In this document: positions 21,036 through 28,116 of the stretch, in pieces
Layout: each line of letters opens with the position of its first letter
Numbering within the stretch: position 1 is the stretch's first letter
Assembly (NCBI GenBank): GCA_040255575.1
Contig: JBDZVF010000023.1
Location: 1 to 28,116, forward strand
Direction of reading: 5' to 3'
DNA from: JADGHX01 sp040255575
Lineage (GTDB): Bacteria > Pseudomonadota > Gammaproteobacteria > Steroidobacterales > Steroidobacteraceae
DNA: 28,116 nt
The notes under the pieces: model-generated
Told to the model about the DNA's origin: nothing
Database searches by the model: none
Seen by the model: only the letters and a program-made list of their open reading frames with translations
Translations under genes and position numbers: made by a program

Positions 21036-23507
21036 TCATGATTGGCGTTGAGGAGAAACGATCGTGGACACGCGCTTTGTGAAGCGCGCGTAGAAGGTCG
21101 ACAGCCAGGCATCGGGTTTCGCGCCGAGGTCGGAGATCAGCTGCTGCAGCCACTCCACCGTTGTGGAGCGCCCGGAAATCACGGCGAGCTCCGCGTCGAA
21201 GCCTTTGAGGTCGAGCTGGCACACGACGCTGTGCCTCCCGCGCTTGATGAGAAACATGCGCGAGCCTGGCGGGATCTGCTCCTTGATGAGCCGGAACTCG
21301 CGTTCGCTTAGGCCCAGCCCCTCGATGTAGTCCTGGGGCGTCGCATCGCTGTTAGGAAAGAGAATCTTGGTCGGCGTCTGCTCGACGATGGTCCGGGCGA
21401 TAGGACTCTCCAGCGCATCACTCACGCTCTGGGTCGCCGCGCAGAAGACTCCTTCCAACTTGCGCCAGGTCTTGAGGGAGTCCTTCCCCATCTCGGTGAA
21501 GGCCGCATCCGACAGCCAGCGCGCGAACTCATCACACCAGAAGACGAGCCGCCGTCCATCGAGGAGCAGACGAACAAGGTGGAATAAGTAGAGCGAGACA
21601 GGTGGGCGTGTGCGGTCGTTGCCAAGAAAATCCGTTCCATCGAAGCCGAAGATCGCTGCTTGGGCCAGTCGCGGGACGACCGTGTCCTCCGGGTTGTCAA
21701 AGACCCATGCTTCATCGCCCCCAGTCGACGCGCACCATGGGCGCAGCCGTGCATAGGCGCCTTCCGGGTCCGTGGCATCCAGAAACTCCACCAAGCGTGA
21801 GAGCCGCCTTTCTGAGCGCTCCAGCGCCAGCGTTCCATGCAGTGCCTGGGCGAGGTCCGCTTCCTCGCGAACATTGCGCGGGCGGGCGAGCGCGTGAAGC
21901 CACGTCTTCCAGAAGGTGCGGTTCGCGAGCGTGTCCGGCAGCTGTAGCGGATTGAAGCCGGTCGGCACGCCATTCTTCAGCGGCAGGTACTCTCCGCCAA
22001 GTGCGCGCACCAGGATCTCGAGTCCTCGATCCTTGTCGAGCACGATCTGCGTCGCGCCCTGCTTCGTCAGCATGGCGATGAGAAAACCGAGCAGCACGGT
22101 CTTGCCGCTGCCGGTCGGGCCGCACACGAGCGTATGCCCGATGTCCTTGCGAGAACCTCCATCCGGATCATCCGGATCGCTCGCATGCAGCCCGTAGTGG
22201 TAGGGCGAGCCCGCGCTCGTGACGAAGACGGTCGTCGCCTCGCCCCAGTGATTGCCGCTTGCGCGCCCCGCCGGAAAGTTATGAAACGGGGACATCGCGG
22301 CGAAGTTGCGGGAAGTGATCGGCGCCTTGCGCGCCCGCCGGGAAAAGGCCCCGGGTAACTGCGCCCAGAAGCTCTCCTCCAGCGCCAGGTCTTCGCGCGC
22401 AACGACAAGGTGAGCGTCAGCCAGGAGATCTCGCGCAAGCGCGACGCGATCGTTGAGCACGCGTAGTTGTGTAGAGCGCGCGGCCTCACTGACATCGTCG
22501 GTGGCGTCGGTCAGTACCTGGAGCGTCAGATGATGCTCGCCCATGACCCACTCACCAGCCGTGACGGCATCGAGTGCGTCCTTCAGCTCCTCTGCCTGCG
22601 AGACCGCGAAGTCGCCGGCGTTGCGCAGTTGCGCATACTGGCGAGTGAGCAGCGCTTGGCTCGCATTCTTCTTCAGGAACGCGAACGACTGCGTGAGAAT
22701 GACCGGAAACGGCGCGGAGAGAACTGCATTGAAGAGTCCGGGCGTGGTCGGTGTGGCGTACTCCTTGATGCCAATCAGCGCTCCCAGCCGGGTTTGTGTG
22801 GCACTTCGGTACTCGAGAGTCTCCAGGCCGAAGGACGGGCGGGAGGTCCCCAGCACCCGCGGCAATGGCGCCCGCGGTAGCGGCACAGGCCGCCGCTCGA
22901 CATCGATCAGACTCGCCAGGAACTCCAGGACCTTCGAATAACGATGACCGCCGCGCTCGTAGGTAGCGAGTGCCTCGGGCTCGTACTGATCGAGCGCAGC
23001 CTCTACGGTCTGGCGCAGCTTCTCGCAGGCATCTAGCGCTTCGGCCAACTCGAGCTGCGAGCCTTCAGCGTTCGCGCGACTCAAGAACCGAGCAGCCAGT
23101 CCCGTCGCCGCTCCAGAGGTGGGCCGGTAAACGAGCGAGAGATAGAGCTCGTTCACCATCAACCGCTCACCCGTTATGCGTTCGCGATAGTGCGCGTTGA
23201 GATCCGCCGCAAATGGAGTCGCAAACTCGCCACCTGGATAGGTGTGCTCGCGACGACGAATGATGTGCGTCCAGAGCGCGACATTCGACGAGGCGATATT
23301 CCGATACAGCACGTTCAGCCGTTCGTGCCACGCGTTCAAGTCTTCGTCATCAGCGCACTCGAAACTCGCGCCACCGAGCCGCAGGACCTGCACGTAATGT
23401 CCGGCGCTCGTGCGCACGAGATGCTCAGCGACCTGCGCGGTGTAGGGGATGCGCGTCGCGAGATCCATTTCGCGACGGAGCAGGACGGCTGTGTTTCCGA
23501 TGCGCAT
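21036..23507 (-). CDS. virB4: VirB4 secretion ATPase
   Basis: VirB4 is the large conserved ATPase that powers pilus assembly and transfer. The 823-residue product has the VirB4 N-terminal domain, with the family segment NVLYRNIASSNVALWTHIIR (66-85) early on, Walker A GPTGSGKT (463-470), and a Walker B region near RLVFWCDEFARWL (about 655-667). Length is normal. The ATG at 23507 has AAAGG upstream; virB3 ends 14 nt before it. Confidence 0.97.
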   Translation of the reverse strand: MRIGNTAVLLRREMDLATRIPYTAQVAEHLVRTSAGHYVQVLRLGGASFECADDEDLNAWHERLNVLYRNIASSNVALWTHIIRRREHTYPGGEFATPFAADLNAHYRERITGERLMVNELYLSLVYRPTSGAATGLAARFLSRANAEGSQLELAEALDACEKLRQTVEAALDQYEPEALATYERGGHRYSKVLEFLASLIDVERRPVPLPRAPLPRVLGTSRPSFGLETLEYRSATQTRLGALIGIKEYATPTTPGLFNAVLSAPFPVILTQSFAFLKKNASQALLTRQYAQLRNAGDFAVSQAEELKDALDAVTAGEWVMGEHHLTLQVLTDATDDVSEAARSTQLRVLNDRVALARDLLADAHLVVAREDLALEESFWAQLPGAFSRRARKAPITSRNFAAMSPFHNFPAGRASGNHWGEATTVFVTSAGSPYHYGLHASDPDDPDGGSRKDIGHTLVCGPTGSGKTVLLGFLIAMLTKQGATQIVLDKDRGLEILVRALGGEYLPLKNGVPTGFNPLQLPDTLANRTFWKTWLHALARPRNVREEADLAQALHGTLALERSERRLSRLVEFLDATDPEGAYARLRPWCASTGGDEAWVFDNPEDTVVPRLAQAAIFGFDGTDFLGNDRTRPPVSLYLFHLVRLLLDGRRLVFWCDEFARWLSDAAFTEMGKDSLKTWRKLEGVFCAATQSVSDALESPIARTIVEQTPTKILFPNSDATPQDYIEGLGLSEREFRLIKEQIPPGSRMFLIKRGRHSVVCQLDLKGFDAELAVISGRSTTVEWLQQLISDLGAKPDAWLSTFYARFTKRVSTIVSPQRQS

Positions 23508-23521
23508 GGGCCTTTGACTCC

Positions 23522-23884
23522 TTACACATGCGCCCAGGGCACTAGCCGCCGACGTCCTTTCGTCGATGTCGACGCGACGCTGAGCGGGCTATAGCTACTG
23601 GCGTGCCAGAATCGGTAGTTACACGCGAGCGCCGGCAAGCGTGTTCGGCACCACGCGATCGCCAGATCAAAGAAGCGCGCATCGCGTGCACATAGCAGCG
23701 CACAGATTCCATGCAGAGGCAGCGCCAAAAGCAGCGTGAGCAGGTTCTTTGTCGCGAGGAACACTTCCATCGTGATCACCATGTTCGCGACCAGCGCGGA
23801 ATAGGTGACACCCCATCTCATCGGAGGCCGCGTTGCGCCGACGAACAAGGGATCTGCGATCACGCCACTGTTTCGCTCGTTCAT
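23522..23884 (-). CDS. virB3: VirB3-family membrane protein
   Basis: VirB3 is a small inner-membrane partner of VirB4. The 120-residue product begins MNERNSGVIADPLFVGATRP, whose ADPLFVGATRP is the family signature, and has one or two hydrophobic segments (VTYSALVANMVITMEVFL and LLTLLLALPLHGICALL). The ATG at 23884 has AGGAG seven nt upstream; the 21-nt longer frame is less likely. It follows virB2 after 10 nt. Confidence 0.94.
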   Translation of the reverse strand: MNERNSGVIADPLFVGATRPPMRWGVTYSALVANMVITMEVFLATKNLLTLLLALPLHGICALLCARDARFFDLAIAWCRTRLPALACNYRFWHASSYSPLSVASTSTKGRRRLVPWAHV

Positions 23885-23894
23885 CACGCTGCTC

Positions 23895-24206
23895 CTACAC
23901 GGCAAACGTCGTGCGGATCCACGTAACGATCTGCGGCGCGCCGAAGATCACCGCCACGCCGACCAGAGCACCAATCGGCCAGCCCCAGCTGATGCGACCG
24001 GTCATCGCAACGACGGCGAGCACCATGATCGCGATGATCGCGAAAGGCGTAGCAATCGCGATGAAGTTCGTAACCAGGTTGTCTGCGCCAGTCTGAAAAG
24101 GGCTTGCTTGCGCGAGGGCCAGATCCGGCACAGCGAAGACCGTTACAACGATCCAGATCGTCTGAAGTGCGAGCGGCGTGGCGCGCGCCGAGTGTCGTGT
24201 GTCCAT
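23895..24206 (-). CDS. virB2: VirB2 major pilin
   Basis: VirB2 polymerises into the conjugative pilus. The 103-residue product has a long signal sequence (about 1-33, ending DLALAQ) and two hydrophobic helices joined by a short polar loop (ATPFAIIAIMVLAVVAMTGRISWGWPIGALVGVAVIFG), the classic pilin layout. The ATG at 24206 is chosen because GGGAG lies 8 nt upstream; a TTG at 24212 is too close to it. It is the first gene of the operon, and no virB1 is seen. Confidence 0.93.
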   Translation of the reverse strand: MDTRHSARATPLALQTIWIVVTVFAVPDLALAQASPFQTGADNLVTNFIAIATPFAIIAIMVLAVVAMTGRISWGWPIGALVGVAVIFGAPQIVTWIRTTFAV

Positions 24207-24225
24207 GGGCAATGCTCCCGTCGTG

Positions 24226-24265
24226 TCTCATTCCGTTGCATTCCGTCTCGAACCGGGGCATTCCG
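24226..24265 (-). promoter_or_regulatory. Four phased 10-bp CGG-units before virB2
   Basis: On the minus strand four consecutive 10-bp units all begin CGG: CGGAATGCCC, CGGTTCGAGA, CGGAATGCAA and CGGAATGAGA. Three carry CGGAATG. The 10-bp phase puts the repeats on one DNA face. They sit 20-60 nt before the virB2 ATG, in the leader or promoter of the transfer operon. An activator or repressor site is inferred. Confidence 0.55.
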
Positions 24266-24341
24266 ATGCAGAGCTCTCGGAAAGCCGCTGCGGGTCGACG
24301 ACGGTGCTATGAGATCACCGAGAAGGACGGCGCAGAGATGC

Positions 24342-24380
24342 GCAAATCTGTCGAGTTACCGCACAAATAGCTGTTGCATG
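24342..24380 (+). repeat. 39-bp shared element, copy 2 (virB control region)
   Basis: It shares three identical blocks of 17, 7 and 9 bp with 4476-4514 at identical spacing. The nic core is missing: the bases before it read GAGATGC, not TATCCTG. This copy is therefore more likely a protein-binding site than a second oriT. Confidence 0.8.
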
Positions 24381-24474
24381 CATGCTCCCCAACATTCGTG
24401 CATCAACTTGCAACACCCGCGCACCCATTGCACGATCGGCTCGCGCCTTCCTCAAGGACTCGGAGGACACCACC

Positions 24475-24750
24475 ATGAATCCCGTTGTCGGCATCCTGCT
24501 GGACATCGTTCATCTCATCCGACTGTTCGTCTTCGCGGTGCTCGATATCCTGGGCTCAGTGATTCGACCGGTGCTCGCGGCTCTCGGGCTGCTCGGATTT
24601 CTGATGTGCGGGTTCTACGCGCTCGTCGCGCCGAAATCGCACTTCCCTCAGGGTAAGATGCTCGGCGTAGCGTGCGGCTTCATCGCGTTGCTCGTGCTGT
24701 ACGACGTCATCACGTACGCGATCAAACCGAAGGGAAAACCCAACGACTGA
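24475..24750 (+). CDS. Small inner-membrane protein
   Basis: The 91-residue product is mostly hydrophobic, with about three membrane segments (VVGILLDIVHLIRLFVFAVL, VLAALGLLGFLMCGFYALVA and MLGVACGFIALLVLYDVITY), and ends in a basic tail. I recognise no family. It is divergent from the virB operon and shares its control region. The ATG at 24475 has GGAGG 9 nt upstream; the frame is open further upstream to 24382 but lacks a ribosome-binding sequence there. A role in transfer or surface exclusion is possible but not shown. Confidence 0.7.
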   Translation: MNPVVGILLDIVHLIRLFVFAVLDILGSVIRPVLAALGLLGFLMCGFYALVAPKSHFPQGKMLGVACGFIALLVLYDVITYAIKPKGKPND

Positions 24751-24789
24751 CCCTAGGTCGTCTTGGGTGTCGGCCCGGACTAGGTCGGC

Positions 24790-24818
24790 GGGGCGCGCGG
24801 ATCTCTCCGACGCGCCCC
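24790..24818 (+). terminator. Probable intrinsic terminator
   Basis: An 8-bp stem GGGGCGCG/CGCGCCCC with an inner CGGA/TCCG stem is followed by TCTATT. It lies 39 nt past the stop of the small membrane protein. The T-run is weak. Confidence 0.6.
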
Positions 24819-24874
24819 TCTATTAAGCGGAGATCATGAACCGCGGGTTCCTTCGCCACGCTCCTGTGACGTGG

Positions 24875-25231
24875 TCATCGGGCCCTCTTCCGGAGGCAAA
24901 GCTCGACGTCCGCGTGCGCGCGTCCGAGCATTGCTGCCGCGTGCTCCAGAGAGGCACAAATAGAGCCTATCTCCGGCTCCTCCTCGAACTTCCGTAGAGC
25001 GATCGATGCGGTTTCAACGAGCGCCAGGCGCGCGCTCAATGTCTCCAGTAGTTCACTCGGCTTGGGTACAGGGTCGGGCTCCTGGCGGGTCGGGCGAGCG
25101 CGGCCCTTGCGGGCCCGTATGGGCGTAGACGAATGGGACTTCTTGGCAGGGTGCCGGCGAACGGCGGCCTTGCCTTTGGGTGCAGCGCTGGGAGCGCCGG
25201 TACCCTTCGCGATAGACTTCTGCGCAGCCAT
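24875..25231 (-). CDS. Basic hypothetical protein with a Lys/Arg/Ala-rich N-terminus
   Basis: The 118-residue product has a disordered basic N-terminal half (1-55, rich in Lys, Arg, Ala and Pro, reminiscent of histone H1-like tails) and a helical C-terminal half (LLETLSARLALVETASIAL to the end). It may bind DNA, but no named domain is seen. The ATG at 25231 has AGGAGG five nt upstream. It faces away from the XRE gene across a 236-bp space. Confidence 0.65.
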   Translation of the reverse strand: MAAQKSIAKGTGAPSAAPKGKAAVRRHPAKKSHSSTPIRARKGRARPTRQEPDPVPKPSELLETLSARLALVETASIALRKFEEEPEIGSICASLEHAAAMLGRAHADVELCLRKRAR

Positions 25232-25467
25232 GGTCTCCTCCTAACACGAGGCGGCTGTGGTTAGGCGCCCGTTCGGTGTTAGCGCACCGGGCGGGCGCCG
25301 CTGCAAATTCAGTTGTTCACTCCGTGTGCCTGAGATTTCCCTCGATAGAGACCACCTCCCTGGATACGACCGATCCACAGCCCCGTATGGCCGTGTTTCA
25401 CTATCTATAAGTAGCCTACTCTAAGACAGGTTGATCCTCAAGTAGCCGGCTTTTAAGGTGGCTGCCT
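25232..25467. promoter_or_regulatory. Divergent region before the XRE regulator
   Basis: It holds a large hairpin at 25264-25299 (outer GGCGCCCG/CGGGCGCC, inner CGGTG/CACCG), lying in the 5' leader of the basic protein gene, and an AT-richer stretch (25398-25420) likely to carry the promoter of the XRE gene. No clear operator is seen. Nothing else is recognisable. Confidence 0.4.
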
Positions 25468-25695
25468 ATGAAACGCTCCTCTCTCCAGGTTCGTATCGGC
25501 GAGGTTCTGCGTCGGCACCGCGAGGCGGCCGAATTCAGCCAGGAAGGCTTCGCGGATCACATCAAGATGCATCGCGCGTATTACGGGGCGCTCGAGCGCG
25601 GGAAGAAGAACCTGCAGCTCACGACACTCGAACGCGCCTGCATCGGGCTCAAAGTGCCGATGTGGGAAGTGATTCGGGAAGCTGAGTCGCGCTAG
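25468..25695 (+). CDS. XRE-family helix-turn-helix regulator
   Basis: The 75-residue protein is essentially one Cro/CI-type HTH domain: RIGEVLRRHREAAEFSQEGF, then ADHIKMHRAYYGALERGKKN and TTLERACIGLKVP. The FSQEGFADHIKMHRAYYGALERG part (about 23-45) is the recognition unit. Such small regulators control transfer or maintenance genes of mobile elements; its targets are not visible. The ATG at 25468 follows an AGGTGG. Confidence 0.9.
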   Translation: MKRSSLQVRIGEVLRRHREAAEFSQEGFADHIKMHRAYYGALERGKKNLQLTTLERACIGLKVPMWEVIREAESR

Positions 25696-25852
25696 AAGAA
25701 GGATCGCGGGCAGACGCGAGTCTCATGTCGGCTCGCGGGCTCGAAGCGAAGCATCCGGGGCTAGCTGTCGATTTGAGCGCTCGCCCTTTTTGCAAGCGAC
25801 TTGCGGGCGATGCGCAGCGCCGCTCTAATCGCCTCACCCGAGCGAAAGTCAC
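25696..25852. other. Short gene-less space
   Basis: It contains a stem TCGCCC/GGGCGA-type around 25780-25810 after the XRE stop, and otherwise nothing that I recognise. There is no clear ribosome-binding sequence before the next ATG. Confidence 0.35.
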
Positions 25853-26347
25853 ATGCCTATCACGCCATTCCATTTCGGGCCCGGTGCGGCGGTTCATTCC
25901 GCGGCGCCACGGCACGCGAGCTTCCTGTCGTTCTGCGCGGCTAACGTGCTGGTCGATCTCGAGCCGCTCTACTTCATGCTGACTGGACAGGCTCATCTGC
26001 ATCGATTCTTCCACACGTACATCGGCGCGACGGTCGTAGCGAGCGCAACGGTACTGCTATTCCTGGGAGCAGAGCGCATTCCGCTGATCCCGAACCTCTT
26101 TGGATGGCGCCAGCTCGGCACGCGGGCGATCGCCGTCGGTGCGTTCCTCGGCACCTATTCCCACATCGTGCTCGACAGCGTGATGCACGCGGACATTCGC
26201 CCGTTAGCACCGTTCAGCGACGCAAACGGGCTACTGGGAATTGTGTCGCTTCGTGCGCTGCATCTCTTCTGCCTCGGTGCGGGTGCGGCCGGTGTGGCCG
26301 TGGTGCTGGCACGTATGGCGTTGCCGAGTCGGGCCGATCGCACTTGA
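25853..26347 (+). CDS. YdjM/DUF457-like membrane-bound metal-dependent hydrolase
   Basis: The 164-residue product has four hydrophobic stretches and the His/Asp motifs of the family: MPITPFHFGPG at the start, NVLVDLEPL, HRFFHTY (about 50-56), and SHIVLDSVMHADIRPL with LAPF (about 103-120). The conserved histidines and aspartates probably bind a metal at the membrane face. Substrates are unknown for most members. The ATG at 25853 fits the conserved N-terminus although its ribosome-binding sequence is poor. Its place beside the XRE gene suggests accessory cargo. Confidence 0.75.
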   Translation: MPITPFHFGPGAAVHSAAPRHASFLSFCAANVLVDLEPLYFMLTGQAHLHRFFHTYIGATVVASATVLLFLGAERIPLIPNLFGWRQLGTRAIAVGAFLGTYSHIVLDSVMHADIRPLAPFSDANGLLGIVSLRALHLFCLGAGAAGVAVVLARMALPSRADRT

Positions 26348-26373
26348 ACGAGCGGCCGCTTATCACCTCTGTC

Positions 26374-27027
26374 TCAGAACAAGCGCCCCTGCTGGCCGGG
26401 CTCTGTCGCGACCGAGAGCCCACCGGGATCCTCATTCCCAGGGTTCACCGACATCGAAACTACTCCATCCCGAAAAAAGCTCACGCGGCGCGCACAAGTG
26501 CTGCATACGGTCCGGCCTGCCGCGAGCACATCAATGAGAACAAGGGCGGTCTCGCACTCCGCACACCGATCGAGACGTAATTCCACTCCGCGCGCGAGCT
26601 CCAGCAGCAGGAGGACTGCGTGCTCAATCGAAATCTGAGAGTCCGAGGCCAGAGAACGGAAGCGCTCATAGCTCTCGCACAGCTGCTCTCCCGACACGAG
26701 GCCCGGCAACGGCTCCTTTGTGCCATCCGCGGGAACGAGCGGTAAGGGACCAAAGAGCCGAAAGAATCCGGCGAGAATCGCGGCTTCGCATCGAAGCTGA
26801 GTGGATTGCCAGAAGAAGGCGATCTGCCCCGGAGAGCGACCACGAAGTCGTGGCTCCATGAGCGAGCCAGCAGTAGAACCGTAGTCTCGATACAACGACT
26901 GGATCCGATATCGCGAGAGACCACTCCATCGCTGGACCGTCTGCGTGCGCGCTCCATGCCCGATCATCCGCCATGCGAGACGGATCCGGCCCAGATCCCT
27001 GTCGAAGCGATCATCCGAGATACGCAT
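26374..27027 (-). CDS. FlhC-like transcriptional activator (AcaC/SetC type)
   Basis: FlhC-type proteins, with FlhD, activate flagellar genes; the relatives SetC/AcaC switch on transfer of SXT/IncC elements. The 217-residue product has the FlhC core in order: LAWRMIGHGARTQTVQRWSG, then LSRYRIQSLYRDYG. Four cysteines C155, C158, C175 and C178 repeat the zinc-site spacing of E. coli FlhC (137, 140, 157, 160) exactly. The ATG at 27027 has GGAGG seven nt upstream; the frame is open to 27126. No FlhD-like gene is in the window. It is divergent from the DUF6502-like gene. Activation of the virB operon is inference. Confidence 0.82.
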   Translation of the reverse strand: MRISDDRFDRDLGRIRLAWRMIGHGARTQTVQRWSGLSRYRIQSLYRDYGSTAGSLMEPRLRGRSPGQIAFFWQSTQLRCEAAILAGFFRLFGPLPLVPADGTKEPLPGLVSGEQLCESYERFRSLASDSQISIEHAVLLLLELARGVELRLDRCAECETALVLIDVLAAGRTVCSTCARRVSFFRDGVVSMSVNPGNEDPGGLSVATEPGQQGRLF

Positions 27028-27203
27028 TACCTGCCCTCCGGGCCCTGTCTCCAGATACAGGCCAGGAACCGCCACTCCGTGGATTCGTGCAAATCCTTTT
27101 GCACATGTCGCCAAAGCAGGTACCATAGTTTACGAAGGGTCACAAGCCCAAGGAGCCTGACGATGCTTCGACGAAGCTCGCAGCGTGCTGCCGACGTGCA
27201 GCC
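27028..27203. promoter_or_regulatory. Divergent space between the FlhC-like and DUF6502-like genes
   Basis: This 176-bp space must hold the promoters of both neighbours. The frame of the FlhC-like gene stays open through part of it, but the ribosome-binding sequence favours the later start. I see no convincing -10/-35 pair or repeat. Confidence 0.35.
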
Positions 27204-28082
27204 ATGAGCAAGGACCGGGATGTAAAAGCCGCAGTCCTCAGCGCTACCGAGCGCATCCTCCTTCCTTTTGCCCTCTTGATGCTTCACGCCCGGATTGGAG
27301 TCGGGGAGTGGACTGCACTCATGCGGCGGGCATTCGTGGAGGCGTGCATCCAATCGCAAGCGCGTTCCTCTGCGACACCGTCGACTCGCATCAAGGCTCG
27401 CGCGGCGAAGCCAAACATTTCTCGCATTGCCGTTGAGAGCGGACTTTCACGAACCGAAGTCGCCTCGATTCTTGCGGGCAACGGGCATGAGCCGCGCGCT
27501 GCTCACGACGGGCGACAGCGCAGCGAGCGCGTACTCAGTGGCTGGTGGAATGATCGTGAGTTCCACGATCGCACCGGCGGCCCTGCACTCCTCAGGCGCA
27601 ACGGCCCCGCGCCCTCCTTCGCCGCGCTGGTCAAACGTTATGGTGGCCAGACGCGCGTGGCGCCCATCCTGAACGCACTTCAGGGTTCCGGCGCAGTTCG
27701 GCAGCTACCGGATGGTCGACTCCAGGCGTTATCTCGCACGAGCGTCGCGGGCACTTGGGATCGGCAGGGCATCCTCGCGCTCGGCGAAGAGATCGCACAA
27801 CACCTCGCACTTCTCGTACACAACGCGCGCAACCCCCAAGACCAGCGCTTCGCACGCAAGGTCGAGAACCGCATCGTCAGTGCACGCTATGCGCCGCTTC
27901 TGCGACAAGAGCTCGAAGACCACGCGGAGGTATTCCTGGAAAGCTCCGAGGTGGCACTCAACCACCGACGCCACATGGCGCCGCGAGGAAGCCGGGATGC
28001 GCGTCGAGTCTGCGTCGCGATCCAGATCATCGATGAGCCGGCGGGCGTGCCGCCGCGACGAGGACGACGAAGGCGGCCATGA
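27204..28082 (+). CDS. DUF6502-like protein
   Basis: The 292-residue product has the layout of the DUF6502 family: an N-terminal helical segment (LPFALLMLHARIGVGEWTAL, about 20-39, then MRRAFVEAC), a winged-helix-like region (ISRIAVESGLSRTEVASIL, about 71-89), then RVLSGWWND-REF and PSFAALVKRYGG, which I know from these proteins. The function of the family is not established; a DNA-binding role is suggested by the HTH-like region. The C-terminus is Arg-rich. It overlaps the next gene by 4 nt (ATGA). Confidence 0.72.
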   Translation: MSKDRDVKAAVLSATERILLPFALLMLHARIGVGEWTALMRRAFVEACIQSQARSSATPSTRIKARAAKPNISRIAVESGLSRTEVASILAGNGHEPRAAHDGRQRSERVLSGWWNDREFHDRTGGPALLRRNGPAPSFAALVKRYGGQTRVAPILNALQGSGAVRQLPDGRLQALSRTSVAGTWDRQGILALGEEIAQHLALLVHNARNPQDQRFARKVENRIVSARYAPLLRQELEDHAEVFLESSEVALNHRRHMAPRGSRDARRVCVAIQIIDEPAGVPPRRGRRRRP

Positions 28083-28116
28083 ACGCTCATCGAGGGCCGG
28101 ACACCTCTCGCAACTC
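28079..28116 (+). CDS. Start of a coupled gene (truncated by the window edge)
   Basis: An ATG at 28079 overlaps the stop of the DUF6502-like gene (ATGA) and opens at least 12 codons. Its position suggests translational coupling. Too little is visible to name it. Confidence 0.4.
   Translation, partial: MNAHRGPDTSRN

Larger units (their letters stand above)
24207..24474. promoter_or_regulatory. Divergent control region between virB2 and a small membrane protein
   Basis: This gene-less region holds the phased CGG units (24226-24265), the second 39-bp element (24342-24380) and an inverted repeat TGTTGCA/TGCAACA (24372-24378 and 24408-24414). I could not find convincing -35/-10 pairs in either direction, as expected if the promoters depend on an activator. 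Confidence 0.55.

Noticed and set aside
24342..24380. Second oriT
   Set aside because: It shares only the part to the right of the nick; the TATCCTG core is missing.
24543..24553. ATATCCTGG as another nic site
   Set aside because: It lies inside the coding sequence of the small membrane protein, with no flanking repeats. It is a chance match.

Overview
This is a high-GC proteobacterial mobile element: an integrative conjugative element or conjugative plasmid. Both ends run out of the window, and I see no integrase, replication initiator, tRNA or rRNA. The coding style, the P-type type IV secretion system and a DUF6502-like gene suggest a GC-rich beta- or gammaproteobacterium (for example Xanthomonadales-like). 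That host guess is an inference.

Layout, left to right. (1) 1-1943, minus strand: cargo for DNA phosphorothioation, dndB then the 5' part of dndC, with a candidate sigma70 promoter at 1972-1999. A plus-strand HNH nuclease gene follows at 2331-2813. (2) 2916-4434, minus strand: a MOBP/VirD2-type relaxase and its MobC-like accessory protein. (3) 4435-4952, no gene: a near-perfect RP4/Ti-like nic core (4469-4477), a palindrome, a 39-bp element repeated at 24342-24380, and five 17-18 bp iteron-like repeats. (4) 4953-10665, minus strand: eight modular units. Each is an approximately 131-152 bp nested-hairpin repeat, a ribosome-binding site and start codon 15-24 nt further on, a gene, and a hairpin just after the stop. 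Seven genes are of unknown function (one with helix-turn-helix-like segments, two that are paralogues) and the eighth is a DNA methyltransferase. (5) 10762-24206, minus strand: the transfer operon, transcribed virB2-virB3-virB4-virB5-eexN-virB6-virB7-virB8-virB9-virB10-virB11-virD4, then an LPD7-domain protein and a shorter relative of it. (6) 24342-28116: the second 39-bp element, a small membrane protein, a Lys/Arg/Ala-rich protein, an XRE regulator, a YdjM-like membrane protein, an FlhC-like regulator with the FlhC zinc-cysteine spacing, a DUF6502-like gene and the start of a coupled gene.

How it fits together. MobC and the relaxase should nick at 4476/4477, VirD4 should hand the strand to VirB2-VirB11, and EexN should limit redundant transfer. 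If the nick works as in RP4, the plus strand from 4477 rightward enters the recipient first. The eight-unit array would then be the leading region, and the entering strand would be the template for every gene in it. The repeats could therefore be either structured 5' UTR elements (the published radC RNA motif is the closest described class I know) or Frpo-like single-stranded-DNA promoters. That array is the most interesting object in the window.
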